This document shows, one piece after another, positions 47,207 to 59,365 of a stretch of 64,000 nt of DNA. Each line of letters begins with the position of its first letter. Position 1 is the stretch's first letter. The translations under genes were made by a program, and so were the position numbers. The notes under the pieces are model-generated. The model saw nothing but the letters and a program-made list of their open reading frames with translations. It was not told the origin of the DNA and searched no databases. The stretch lies in NCBI RefSeq assembly GCF_000001735.4, contig NC_003076.8, positions 9,734,001 to 9,798,000 of the forward strand, written 5' to 3'. This DNA is from Arabidopsis thaliana. Taxonomy: Eukaryota; Streptophyta; Magnoliopsida; Brassicales; Brassicaceae.

Positions 47207-50200
47207 TTACGACTCTTGAACGATTTCCTCAGTGACATCGATAAGATCCTCAAACTCAACTTCTTTGGCTTCATATTCATCTTCTTCCACATCACTTACT
47301 TCACCATCCCGAAGGTTTTGCCTCACGAGTTTCTCCTCTTCATGCAGAGACTTCCACTGCATTACCCATTTCTCCCATTCTTCCTTCAATGCCTTTCTCT
47401 TCTCTCTGTCTTGTTCACTCAACAGCAACGACACGTCCTGATCCTCTGCCTCATACTTCTTGCTGTACTTCTTCAGGGTCTTTGCTATCTCTTCTTCCTT
47501 CTCTGCAGTCAAGAATGATGGAGGTCTTGGACGCCAAGCCAACTGTGTAACCAACCATACACAAATATTTTATTAGACATCGGAATGGACGATGCTCGTT
47601 TAAGACCGAGTTTTTCTTGTTACATACCTGGAAGAAATGATCCTTCAATATCCGGTAAAGCATAATCCCGTTGAAAGACCATATGGTGAACCCATTCTCC
47701 ATCTCATGGACTGATGTCACTGCGGTTGCAACGTACCTTTGAAAATAAAAAAGTGCAAACAACATCAGCAATTGGAACAAATAGAAACAACCAAAGGACT
47801 GGTTTAGTTAAGACAGTAGGACCTTCCAGTCGGGTCCCATTCGATATCCGTGGCCATGAAGTGTTCAGCTGTGGCCATTGTCTCGAGCTCATCCACGTTG
47901 AAAAATTCAAGCTGGCCATTGAAACCTTTTAACCCAGCAAGAATTATGTACTTGCCTGTGGGCGACCAGAAGAGGGCATTAGCTTGTTTGGCCTTCAAAG
48001 TTGCGAGCTTTGAAACCCTTCCAGTGTTTTGTGCGGTCTTCATTGAGTAGAAACTGACATCTGGTCTTGGTTGGTCACCATGAATCACAGCAAACCTGTG
48101 ACCCTTGGGCTCCCATGCAAAAGCAATGATCTTGTCGTTCTTGTTGTCCAGCTCAAGAACCTCGATGGGAATATCCCTTTCTTTGATACGGAAAAGTTCA
48201 AATCCAGAGTATGTGCTCTTCTTAGTTTTTGTGTATCGATCAACCTTGACAGCAAGATACTCTCCACTACTCTGCCAGTACATCTTGCAGTCGCTCACAC
48301 TGAAGAGATTCTTCTGCCTCAGCTCCACCTTGCTCGGGATTTGGACTAGGGCAACCTGAAGAAGGGATATCAACATGTAATTTCAAAACACCAGGCAGAG
48401 AAACAGAAGCAAATTAAGGATTCAGAGCTTTTCATGTACATCAGAAATAATAGAAACATACCTTCGCAGGTTGGTTTCCACCACCTTGTTCAGGAACAAA
48501 CAATGAAAGGATGGAATCAGTAGGAGACCAGCAGATATCCACAACATTATCTACCTTCATGGATTTCTTGTCTATTAGGCTGAAAGTCTCAGTCTCATAG
48601 ACAGAGATAGTGTTTTTGCTAAGCTTGGCAAAGTATTTATCATCTTTTCCACCAGCCCATCTGTAGAAAAAGTTTACAAGATATCAACATATGTCCATAA
48701 TAGTGGAGAAGATGATAATATTGGCTGTTTATTTTTAGGACATTGACATGCAGTTGAAAGAATTACCTGAAAACAGGCCAAGAGGCACCAGCAACACCAC
48801 CAGGTCCTCCAATTGAAAACTCATCAGCACTACCCTTGAAATCTCTCATCATCCTCCCGGTTCTCACATCAAAAACCTTAATCTCAACTTTCTGAAAGTT
48901 TGACAGAATTCAGCGTCACAAATAGTAAAAGTTGAAAAGAACAGAAGAAAAGATGCACTCACACTTGCATCTCGCGGGTTGCTTGGTTCTTGGCTATGGT
49001 AAGTTACAAGATATTTCTCACCTGGCGAGAAATCAACTAGTTTTACCTAAAACATAATCAACAAAAGATGCAATTTTCAGGCCAACAGAGGAAAAACGGA
49101 AGTAATATGTAGCAATTGAAAGGAAATTCAAACCATAGAATGCTGATAACGCATGAGACGCGTGAATGTATCAGCACCACCCCAAACAGCTGCCCCCTGC
49201 TTGTGGAGTGTCACAAGGTATGTACCTAAAGGAGACCACTGCACATAACTCTCTGTCCAATACTGCATAGGAAGAGAACATCATTAATTCAAATGAAGGT
49301 AACATAACATATAAAAGTGCTCTAAACAGTCAAGTAAACAAATAAGGGATATTAATTCAAATGAAGGTAACATAACATATACATTGCTCTAAACAGTCAA
49401 GTAAACAAAAGGGATATACACACAGGAAGTAACTTACAGGACGCTTATGAACAGGTTCAGGCGCCTTCTGCCTAGTATCATTCCAGAAAACTTCAGTATC
49501 AGGGCCAGAACGAATGACTAGCTGGTCTCGGGCTTTTTCATCAGTAAGCCATTTTTGCAAATTTTCCTGAAAAAACAAACACCATATAAGTAACGACAAT
49601 TAGCACCACAAAAGGCTGCAATGAATTAAAATATATACATGAAACAAGAGTTATGAAATTATAGTTATTAGTTAGTATACATCAATTACGTAAAAAGATC
49701 CTAACCCTAACGCAGCAGGCAAACACAAAATAAATCAGCGAATTACCAAAATAAAGAAGTGATTACACAGACACAATGGAAGTTATTCAAAGAAAATTAT
49801 TCAAGGTACAGGGAGTAACATGATGAAAACTACACATACCCCAGGGACGTAGGGCCTGGCCTGAGGAGGCTCCCACTCCTCCTTCACATTCATCAACCTG
49901 TCAAAATCATCGAACATGTTTACAGCAAAGATGTGAGACTTGTCCAACTTGTAGCCATGAGACTTTTCCTTAGCGTTTTGTGCTTCCTGCAAAGAGCCCC
50001 AGACATTGAGAGAAACTCTTAGGAAATACTCAACCATTAAGAACAACCTAGTTTGGGCTCCTTTCTAACAAGAGAAATAAAGTATTGAAACATATGACGC
50101 CGACATTATTGCTTCAGAATCCAACAAAACAGAGATTAAGCTAATCAAGTAGATAAATAACCTGAGGAGTGTTGAACTCAATAAAACAGTAGCCCAATGT

Positions 50201-50759
50201 CATCTTGGTATCGGGATCAACAGGCATCCACAGTCCATTTTCCTTAATCACACCTAACTGGTTGTAAATTTTCTTGACAACACCTTCAAGTTTCTCAAAC
50301 TTCTCCTTGGGAACAACAGGGAGGTGATCGACCACGATAATGTTACCGAATCCAGTGTCGAATTCAGACTGGTCATCCTGGTAAACAGCTTCATCATCAC
50401 TACAACCATCACAGAAAAAAAAAGTGTATAACGAATCAGTTCCATTTTTCATACGTTCATAGATAAAATGTATAAATATAATAAGCTTTGCACCATCAAG
50501 GAAAGAGATAAACCAATTCGAAATACACAAAATTTTCATACATACAATAGCAAAACCTAGAATAAAATCATCCCATCGTATAAACACAAGAAGATTAGAA
50601 ATAGAAGTGACCGTATATGAACAACCAGAGATCTAAAGGAAAATCTCACCTCTCGATCCCAAAGTCTTCTCCAGGAGGAAGTTGGATGGAATCAAAATTA
50701 ACCTGAGACCAATCAATCCCTAACTTAGCAGCTCGGGCATCAATATCAACGACCTCCAT
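47207..50759 (-). CDS. TIF3B1: Translation initiation factor eIF3 subunit b
   Basis: Scaffold subunit of eIF3, which recruits mRNA and initiator complexes to the 40S ribosome. 11 coding exons on the minus strand give 712 aa: 50759-50650, 50399-50162, 49986-49840, 49566-49438, 49262-49134, 49046-48963, 48891-48767, 48660-48462, 48355-47823, 47736-47628, 47542-47207. The start MEVVDIDARAAKLGIDWSQV is followed by an acidic stretch, then an RRM at about 55-140 (NIIVVDHLPVVPKEKFEKL ... MTLGYCFIEFNTPQEAQ). Next are WD40-like propeller repeats (VQWSPLGTYLVTLHKQG; DICWSPTDSILSLFV; LFWSPTGKYIILAGLKGFNG) including the eIF2A-like region, and a helical Glu/Lys-rich tail ending VTEEIVQES. The donor after exon 9 is an unusual GTCCTA but the frame demands it. 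The gene is divergent from the PWWP gene. Confidence 0.96.
49270..49420. repeat. Tandem duplication of about 70 bp in an eIF3b intron
   Basis: The stretch 'ATTAATTCAAATGAAGGTAA' through 'GCTCTAAACAGTCAAGTAAA' occurs twice in succession inside the intron between exons 4 and 5 (starting near 49283 and 49351). The copies differ at few positions, so the duplication is young. Confidence 0.75.
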
Positions 50760-51510
50760 GATTTCAAACCTTATATCAAAAATCTGCCAAAGAAAGCCAT
50801 ATAGAGAGAGCTATCAGTCTTTAACACATTCCAACTTTAAGTCGATAAATAAATGTGAAAAATCTGAGTCTTTAGATCTAAAAGTAGGTTTTTTGTTAAC
50901 CCTAAACAAGTATTAAAACAACAAACTACCATGGCCAAATGTTCAAAGACTAAAACTTTGAATCATCACTCCCACTATAATGTAAATCTAAAACCATGCC
51001 TATAGAAATTATTAACTATACTCTAGTTTTATTTAATCTAGAACCCAACAACAGGTGAAATGGAGAAAAATGGCAAAATTTTCCTGAAGGCTCTCTTATA
51101 TCTATTGCATCGTTCTGGATCCTGTCTCATAGCTACATAAGAAAAGACAAAAAAAACAAATGAACACTGAAATCGAGATAAGAAACGTACCCAATACAGA
51201 GATCAGCCGAGAGCAAAAAACAAAGAAGAAGACGGCGCTTGAAGGTGAGGAAGAAGGAGCGATTGTTTTCAGGTCTTTTTGGATCATACGACGTCGGTTC
51301 CTTAAACGGGCTTATAAATATTTATATGGGCCGGGTAAGCCCAATTCAATAGTAATCAGTAGATCTAATTTATTGTCTTTCTCTCGATTAGCTTTTTTTT
51401 TTTTTTAACAATAATCCGTCTCTTTCATTTGGTGTCCTCGAGAACCAAATTCGGATAATCTCTCATCGGAGGATCGTTGTTGTTGTTGCTAGGGTTCTTA
51501 TCGATTTGTA
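50760..51510. promoter_or_regulatory. Shared upstream region of eIF3b (minus) and the PWWP gene (plus), with site II elements
   Basis: The two genes are divergent, with about 750 bases between start codons. TGGGCC at 51327-51332 and AAGCCCA (reverse of TGGGCTT) at 51337-51343 are site II elements, the TCP-binding motifs enriched in promoters of translation and growth genes. TTATAAATATTTATA nearby (about 51311-51325) could serve as a TATA region. The eIF3b leader probably reaches from here to 50759 and may contain an intron. Assignment to either gene is inferred. Confidence 0.5.
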
Positions 51511-54500
51511 ATGTACAAAACTAAATTAATCCCGGTGATGAACGAGGATGCTGTGATTGTTCAACAAACGGATTCGATTCAGGATCCTAAGGTAACTCCA
51601 GATGATACTGTAGTTGATTCGAGCGGGGATGTTCACGAAGCCATTGATGATGATGTTGAAGCTTCTTCACCTATGGAGCTAGATTCGGCGGTTACAAATG
51701 ACGCTAGGGTTCTCGAAAGTGAGAGATCGGAGAAAGATGGTGTCGTAGGGAGTGAGGAGGAAGATGAGATTAAAAGCGAGGATGTTTTAATTGATAAGGA
51801 TGATGAGAGTTCTGAGGTTAAAGAAGAAGAAGAAGAAGAAGATGGCTCTGATGATCAATCTAGTGAGCTTGGTTCTGAAGCTGATGAGAAGGAATTAGAT
51901 TTGGGTTTGAAGGAAGAGAAAAAAGGAGTTTCGGATTATAAATCTCTTTTATCTGAGTTTGATGATTATGTTGCAAGTGAGAAAATGGGTTCTGGAGTTT
52001 CGAGGGCATTGAGTTATGGGTTTGAAGTTGGAGATTTGGTTTGGGGAAAGGTAAAGTCTCATCCTTGGTGGCCTGGTCATATATTCAATGAAGCTTTTGC
52101 GTCTCCTTCTGTTCGTCGTATGAGGAGGATTGATCATGTTCTTGTTGCGTTTTTCGGTGATAGTAGTTATGGTTGGTTTGATCCTGCTGAGCTTATTCCT
52201 TTCGAACCGAATTTAGAGGAGAAATCACAGCAGACGGTTTCGAAGCATTTTGTGAGAGCTGTGGAGGAAGCCAAGGATGAGGCGAGTAGAAGGTCAGCTC
52301 TTGGTTTGACTTGTAAATGTCGGAATCCTTATAACTTTAGGCCTAGTAATGTGGAAGATTACTTTGCTGTTGATGTGCCTGATTACGAGCTTCAAGCCGT
52401 TTACTCTGTTGATCAGATTAAGAATTCTAGGGATAAGTTTTTACCCGCTGAAACCATTTCGTTTGTGAAGCAATTGGCGTTAGCACCTCAAGAGTGTGAT
52501 CCAGACAGTTTAAAGTTTATGAAGAAGAAAGCAGTGGTTTTTGCTTTCCGCAAGTCAGTGTTTGAGGAGTTTGATGAAACTTATGCACAGGCCTTTGGGA
52601 CAAAATCACCCCGCAGTTCAGTGAGTACGCTGGAACCTCATAATAGAGCACCGCCTCGAGGTATTAGCCACTTTTCAGAAAATCATGTTATTGTTTGTAT
52701 ATGGGTTTTTTCGTTGTAGACTTGAAACAGCTTTCATATGTGTTACATAGATATTAGATACTGTAACTTGGTTTTAGGGTTTTACTTTTAGATCCTCTGT
52801 GCTCATGATTTTAGGATTTATATCTTTGTAGTTGAATTCTTTACATAGCATGCTTGAAAGAATAGTGAAGTCTCATTGATGCTAAACTGTGCATTCGAAA
52901 ACGTGGCCTGATAACAATTCTGCGCCTCTTTCTACTATGGAGAGTCCCGCATACATTTACCTTGTTTGCTTTATTGTTCATTTTCTTGGTGGGTGATGTG
53001 TTGTTTCAATTTCTCTTATTTCCAGCTCCCTTGAGTGGCCCACTGGTCATAGCAGAAACGCTAGGTGACCTTAAGAGCTCTAAAAAACCCACAAAGGTTA
53101 AGGTCTCTAAAAAAAAAGACAAGTATCTTCTCAAACGAAGGGATGAAGCTGGTGATAAGTCTGTTCAGTTTGGCGAAATTGAAGCAAGTTCAGAAGCTTC
53201 TCATATCCAGGGAATTGATGGATCTTTGGATGGGGATTTTGGGCTGCAGAGAAGAGCTCCGACGCTTCAAACTCCAATGAAAGATGAGAAGTCTGGGATC
53301 GTCAGCATGGATTTTGCCTCTTCAAATACAGCTATTCCTGGTAAAGAATTTTCAGCTTCAAAGCCCTCTCTTGATGAAGAAAAGGGTCTAGCTGAAAAAT
53401 CAAAGGAGAGAATGGAAGAAAGAGCTGCTGTACTTCCAGAGCATGGGAAATCTGAAGCTATGGCGAGTCTTAAACCTAAAGAAGAAGCTGGAACAGATCT
53501 TGGATCAGCTGGAAGTTCTCTCCAGCCTCTGCTTGAGTCTCATACCTCAGCATCTGAGGGGAAAAGTTCCACAGGGTCTGTAATCAAGAAAGTCAAAGTT
53601 GCTAAACGATCTTCAAGTGAAATGAGCTCGGAGAATCCTCCTTCAGAGCCAAAAAAGAAAAAGAAAAAGAAGAAAGAGCCTGATTCTGACCATCCAGTGA
53701 AGAGAAAAAATTTGTATTCTGGGGAAGCTGGGGCCAAGAAATTGTCCCAGCTTGGTTCAGCGCATTTACAAACCTATATGGAAGCCGATGTGCCGCAGCT
53801 GTTGAGCCATCTGCAAGATCTCTCTCTTGACCCTTTCCACGGTTTATCCGTTGCTTCTTTTGGAACTGCTAGGAAATTTTTTCTCCGTTTCCGTTCACTT
53901 AATTACCAGAAAAGCTTGTCTGTATCTTCCTCTGATGCTACTGTCGAAAATGCCAGAGACACAAAACCCTCAAAACCTGTCAAGACAGTGAAGAGAACCG
54001 AAGACCCATCAAAAGCTGGAAAAAAACGGCTCTCTTCTGATCGTCAAGATGAAATCCCATCAGCTAAGAAGCTGAAGAAAACTAATCAGTTGAAATCAAT
54101 GGCTTCTGAAAAGAAGATCATTCGAGAAGCAAAGGATAGTATAAAACCAATAAGAGAGCCAAGCAGGGTGGTACAAGCAAAACCAGCCAGAGGTCAAACC
54201 GGGAAGAAAACAGCTCCATCAGTTAAGGTGGTTGAGCCAACAATGCTGGTCATGAAATTCCCACCTGGCACATCTCTCCCTTCAGCCGCATTGCTAAAGG
54301 CGAGGTTTGGTCGCTTCGGGCTGTTAGATCAATCCGCCATTAGGGTTTTCTGGAAATCATCGACCTGCCGTGTTGTCTTTCTGTACAAAGCCGATGCCCA
54401 GACTGCTTTTCGATATGCAACAGGAAACAACACTCTATTTGGAAACGTGAATGTAAAGTACTTTCTCCGTGATGTGGATGCTCCTAAAGCCGAGCCTCGT

Positions 54501-55094
54501 GAGCCAGAAAACACCAAGGAAGATGATGAACCACAGAGCCAGTGGTTGGACCAAGCACCACCGCTTCACCAACCAACATTACCGCCACCAAACGTCAACC
54601 TCAAATCCTGTTTGAAGAAACCAGTTGATGACCCGAGCAGTAGTAGCAACAATGGAAACGGTAACCGCGCAGCCGTAAGAGTCAAATTCATGTTAGGTGG
54701 TGAAGAAAACTCGAGTAAAGCAAACACCGAGCCACCACAGGTCACAATGACCTTGAATAGAAACAGTGGACCTTCTTCATCATCATCATCTGTTCCAATG
54801 GAATTTGTTAGTAAGAAGTTTCAAAACGTTGTTCATCATCAACAGCTTCCTCCTTCTACATTGCCTCCAATTCTTCCTCTCCCTCCACAATACACAAAAC
54901 CACAACAACTTCCCATTAAACCAGTAGACCACGTCGAACCACCAATGCCACCTTCAAGAAACTTCCGTGGCCCGATCCCAGCGGTTAGCGCTGGGGACAT
55001 CTCTCACCAGATGCTCAACCTTTTGTCAAAATGCAACGAAGTAGTGGCTAACGTCACGGGCTTATTGGGCTACGTCCCTTATCATCCCTTGTAA
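51511..55094 (+). CDS. PDP1: PWWP-domain chromatin protein with C-terminal RRM-like domain
   Basis: A nuclear chromatin reader. From memory, members of this family associate with MSI4/FVE-type histone-binding proteins and affect FLC and H3K27 methylation. Two exons, 51511-52660 and 53026-55094, join in frame to 1072 aa. Residues about 40-160 are very acidic. The PWWP domain starts near 168 (SYGFEVGDLVWGKVKSHPWW, with the SHPWWPG core at 183-189) and includes the aromatic-rich FFGDSSYGWFDPAELIPF. Exon 2 encodes a long Lys/Ser-rich disordered region with a poly-Lys nuclear signal (EPKKKKKKKKEPD). It then encodes an RRM-like fold at about 787-870 (LVMKFPPGTSLPSAALLKAR ... STCRVVFLYKADAQTAFRYA), and a Pro-rich tail with a final conserved helix (DISHQMLNLLSKCNEVV). 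The symbol is recalled, less certain than the family. Confidence 0.92.
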
Positions 55095-55572
55095 CAAAAC
55101 GAAGCCCGTTGAGAGAAAATGTGAGTGTTTGTTTGGTTTTTGGTGATAATATTGTATGTTAGGTATTAGTTTGGTTCGTTAACTTTAAATCATGTATTAC
55201 AATTTATAATGATGAATCTCTCTCCCTCTCCCTCTCCCAGGCTTGTTTTATATTTCGTGTATTATTTTTTGAAGTTGTATGCTTTTGATATTTGATGCAC
55301 TATGCGGAACCAATTCCATTGTTGTGTTACGTTATATATTCTCATTTGGTCTTAATCTACTTGGTGTAAATTTAGGCCTGCCCAAAATGGCTGAGCAAAG
55401 TTGAAAATTAAAGCTATAGGAAGAAATTGTGATTACAGTAAAAAAAATATAAAATTTTGATCTTATTCAAAAAAAAGGTAATTTTTATTACCTCTCTTTA
55501 AGTTCAATACAACAACATCGACATGGATATTGGATTGTGAAGGCGAAAGAGAGAGAGAGAAAGAGATGGCAC
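55095..55572. other. PWWP gene 3' flank
   Basis: 3' UTR-like sequence with a CTCTCCCTCTCCC microsatellite near 55219. AT-rich DNA follows and runs into a GA-rich stretch at 55540-55565. No gene is seen. Confidence 0.45.
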
Positions 55573-55655
55573 GACTTGGTACCAAATACGAGTCGAACTC
55601 TTGTCCTGAAGTGTAGAGGCCTAAACCAGTACACAACCAACTGGACAAGGTTAGA
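55573..55655 (-). repeat. tRNA-derived sequence (SINE head or tRNA pseudogene)
   Basis: On the minus strand a box-A-like TTGTCCAGTTGG (55650-55639) and a box-B-like GAGTTCGACTC (55601-55591) lie at the spacing of a tRNA gene promoter. The acceptor and anticodon arms do not pair well, so this is not a working tRNA. A (GA)n tract on its 3' side (minus-strand sense) might be part of a SINE body. No target duplication was found. Confidence 0.45.
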
Positions 55656-55898
55656 TTTGGTGGAAAGCCTGCCTGTTGGTATTACTTTATTCGCAAAAAA
55701 CGAACATTAATTTTAAATGAATATAATTTGCTACGTCTCACTTTTTAGTTCCGTTATAAAGTGGTCGAGAAAGGAACCATGAGACCAAAAATGAAACCAA
55801 AATAAAGAAATTCAAATGAAGCTAAAATCCTATTTCAACACATTTGGTTGAATATCGTGAAGTTTCCATTACAAAACTGTCTCAGTCGTCGTCTCGTC

Positions 55899-58235
55899 TC
55901 ACATGTCTGGATTAGCCTCCTCAGGAATGACTTCTAGTGTGACCCTTTCTTTATTTGATCTTTCCACAACTACTTGCATCCTCTTCCCAACTCTGTCGTC
56001 CATTATCTCTATCACCTGCAATTAAAATTCATTCACACACGAACACTAAGAAGACAAAGAGAGTGTGAGAAAAAGAGAGTGTGAGAAAAAGAGAGAGGGA
56101 GAGAGACGACACATGCCTCTTTGATGGTCTCGACCGGCTTCCCATCAAATCTCACAACAACATCTCCTGGTTTGAAGCCAGCTCGATCAGCCGGTGATCC
56201 CGGAATCACCTGCCAAACAATGATCATGCAACTATATAAGTGAATATGCAAAAGTTTGACAAAACTTGGATTATACATTTTTTCTTTGGATCTTCTTGAT
56301 CGATGGGTACTCACCGTAGGAACAAGAACGCCTCTTTCGACATCAGGAAACATTGGGTCTCGTTCTTTTAGCTGAGCAACGATCAAGTTATTGAGTTCGA
56401 CCATTTTGAGCCCAATCCATGGCCGAATAACTCTACTGCAACAATAACCTTTTGTTTAACTCCTCCCAACCTTTAAGATGTGATACATGATGAAACTATA
56501 CTGAGATTACTAGCATACCCACTCTTCTTGAAATGCTCGATGATTTTAGATACCGAGTCAATTGGCACGGAAAATCCAAGACCATCTGCAGCTAAAACTT
56601 TCATGATATTAACACCAATCACTTCCCCATCCAAATTTACAAGAGGCCCACCAGAGTTTCCCTGACACACATATAGCACAAGGATCTCAAAAACACAAAA
56701 TCTGCAAGTCAATATGTAATGACTTTCCCATTCATAGAGACAGAAAGATGTAAGTTACCGCATTGATCGAGCAGTCTGTTTGGAGATACTCTCTATGTTT
56801 GCCTCCTAAACCCAAATCACTGCTTTTGCGATCAACACAACTAGCACCAAGAAAAAGCAAAACCGGAAAGAAAAAAATCAACAATTCTGACTATAAGAAC
56901 TTATCAAATATATAGAATAAATCTTTTGCAAGTACATGTGTTTATTTTACCTGACAATACCAGCAGTTACTGTGTTCTGGAGAGACAGAGGACAACCTAC
57001 CGCTATTACCCAGTCTCCAGGACGAAGCTTACTCGAAAAACCAAGTTTAGCAGTTGGCAATGGCGTCTTTGACTTTATCTTCACTAATGCAATGTCGGAT
57101 TGTAAATCAGCGTTCACCACCACACCCTCAAACGTCCTACCATCTTGCAACGTCACATCTACCTATAATTCAACAACTCTAAACTTCAGATATGTTCTAA
57201 ACAGATTCCATCAAAGATAAATCCGTAGAAGAAACCAATCTTATAATTAACCATATGTATTCCAAAGACAAAAGTTATTCCAAGATCCTTTGCAAGATTG
57301 TATGAGTAAACATATTTGATGTTTTAGTCATACCCTCCCTTTAGAAGAATGACGAATGTTCTGAAAATCAACTACAACATGAGCGCAAGTCAGTATCGTG
57401 CCATCAGCATCAATGATCGTTCCAGAACCGATACTTTTCCCCATAGATATCCCATGGAAACCTACAACATTCACAAGATCACCAAACCACCACTGTGAAT
57501 TCTAAAGTGAAATCAAAAGAAAGATAAAAACAAGAAAGAAGCTAACCCTGAGGAACCGAAAGATTGACAACCGCTGGTCCAATTCTAGCAGCCGCATTGG
57601 CTATAGTATCTCTCCCTAAGTAGCCATTACTTGGTTTCGAACTACTATCCGAAGCTTCAACAGAAACTCCCTTCTCATCATTTATAGGTGCTTCTGATTT
57701 CGGACTAACTCTCGAAGAAAACACGAAATTTCCTATATCATATACACAGAAACAGACATTCCAAAGTTGCAACTTGCACCTCTAGAGTAAATTTGGCATT
57801 GATCATATTCAGATATCAGAAAATTTTGCTACGAACCGAATAAGCTTTGCTCAGGACGATGAATCAAACCCGGTGAAATCTGCCAAGGCAGTAACGACAA
57901 AGATTCTCGAACAGATTCAGGTATAGCAAGCGATACTCGAGTTCCTAGAATACATATCACATTAAACCACAACACCAAGAGAGACAAATACAACGCATAA
58001 TGAAGAAGATGGTTCTTGGTAATAGTAACTTACTTGCATCTGGATTAGTACTAGCATATAAAATTCCAGAAGTAGCAGTAGCAACAGAAATGATGCGAAT
58101 AAGCTCGCTTCTTTTAGAAGATGATACAGCTCTTCTCTAAACCCAGAAAAAAACAAATGAGTCAGTGAAATTTTAACCAAATTAAACAAGAAATTGAACA
58201 ATCGCAGAGAAGAATCGAACCAGAAAATTCATCAT
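55899..58235 (-). CDS. DEG14: DegP/HtrA-type serine protease, organelle-targeted
   Basis: ATP-independent serine protease with one PDZ domain, most like mitochondrial HTRA2-type enzymes. 11 exons: 58235-58221, 58136-58034, 57944-57837, 57732-57547, 57461-57334, 57162-56951, 56840-56759, 56661-56519, 56435-56315, 56209-56117, 56015-55899 (435 aa). The catalytic triad is complete: His165 (TCAHVV), Asp203 (SDIALVKI), Ser281 ([14 protein letters not shown]). The start [20 protein letters not shown] is basic and Ser-rich like a mitochondrial presequence and precedes a hydrophobic stretch. The PDZ domain occupies about 320-425 ([20 protein letters not shown]). The first exon is only 15 nt. The last intron needs a GC donor (GAG|GCATGT) for this model. 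A GT donor 18 nt upstream (56135) would give 429 aa. Confidence 0.93.
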
Positions 58236-58369
58236 CGCAAATCCAAGATTGAAACCAAACAATTTGATTCTACAAGAACGAAATTCGAAATCGCGTCTTG
58301 TTTAAATTCTAAACCCCACCGGAAAACCAAAACCCCTTTTCCAGAATCTCGTAGATGAACCAAGAACAT

Positions 58370-58412
58370 AAATTCTAACGGGCCTATCAACTAAGCCCAA
58401 ACAAAGCCCAAT
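58370..58412 (-). promoter_or_regulatory. Site II cluster upstream of DEG14
   Basis: Two AAGCCCA motifs (58393-58399, 58404-58410) and a GGGCC at about 58380 lie 145-175 bases upstream of the DEG14 start. On the minus strand they read TGGGCTT. Site II pairs are common in promoters of nuclear genes for organelle proteins. Confidence 0.45.
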
Positions 58413-58806
58413 TTGAACAATCATTTTCTTAATTAATGTCATGTTTTTCGTGATTATTATCTACTTTAATTAATGTCATTAACTGTACTGAATCTTTCCA
58501 TGTGTATACCAAAACCATTTCAATTAATCCACCTAAATTGTTTAAATCAACAAGTACGAAACCCAGAAATTAATTAGACAGATGAAGTTACTAATCCCAG
58601 AACTTAATTATTTTCCATTACAAATTGCGTTAACAAACATAATCATCTTCCCATGGTTTTTACATAAGACAAACCAAAACAAAGAGAAGAAGATTTCAGA
58701 TACCTACACAAATCCTCTAAAACAAAAAACAAGTTGTTTCTTCTTCTTCTTCTTCTTCATCTAAGATCCGAATATAACCAAAAAGCAACATCGATACTAT
58801 TCTTTA
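58413..58806. other. Intergenic between DEG14 promoter and the H2A gene 3' end
   Basis: Roughly 390 AT-rich bases holding the 3' UTR of the H2A gene (minus strand, 58580-58806) and DEG14 upstream DNA. A TTC repeat lies at about 58738-58759. No gene is seen. Confidence 0.45.
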
Positions 58807-59365
58807 TCAAGCCTTCTTAGGAGATTTGGTAGCAGAAGCTTTCTCCGCTTGAGAAGAAGAAGCTGTTGATTTCTTAGGAAGAAGAACTGGATTAATGTTT
58901 GGAAGAACACCACCACTAGCAATAGTAACTCCATGAAGCAATCTCCCCAATTCCTCATCGTTCCTTATCGCTAAACATAGATGCCTAGGGTTTATCCTGT
59001 TCTTCTTATTATCTCTCGCTGCGTTCCCAGCTAGCTCAAGTACCTAAACCAAACCGGTTCAATTCATTAGAACTTCAAAATTAAACAGATCTAATAGATA
59101 CACAAAATAAATCGATTCAAAATGCAACGAGATCTGAGATTGAATATACCTCGGCGGCTAGGTATTCGAGAACGGCGGCGAGGTAAACCGGAGCACCGGA
59201 ACCGTATCGGAGAGCGTACCGACCTTTCTTCAAGTAACGAGCGATACGACCAACGGGAAATTGAAGACCAGCTTTAACAGATTTACTAACACTCTTCTTC
59301 CTATCTCCACCTTTCCTTCCTCCTGCTCCTCTCGTTGGCTTCGTCGTTGCTTGTGATGACTCCAT
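58807..59365 (-). CDS. HTA7: Histone H2A.W variant
   Basis: H2A.W marks heterochromatin in plants. Two exons, 59365-59150 and 59043-58807, give 150 aa. The N-terminus is long and basic ([20 protein letters not shown]). The histone fold has [40 protein letters not shown] and [19 protein letters not shown]. The acidic-patch and docking residues are present. The C-terminal tail ends ATKSPKKA: the KSPKK minor-groove motif defines the H2A.W class. A Ser-Gln at 136-137 (SSSQAEKAS) is a potential ATM/ATR site, a trait reported for H2A.W.7. Intron position and length are normal. The symbol is supported by this pairing of features and by position. Confidence 0.96.

Noticed and set aside
55573..55655. 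Functional tRNA gene
   Set aside because: Boxes A and B are present but the acceptor, D and anticodon stems do not pair.
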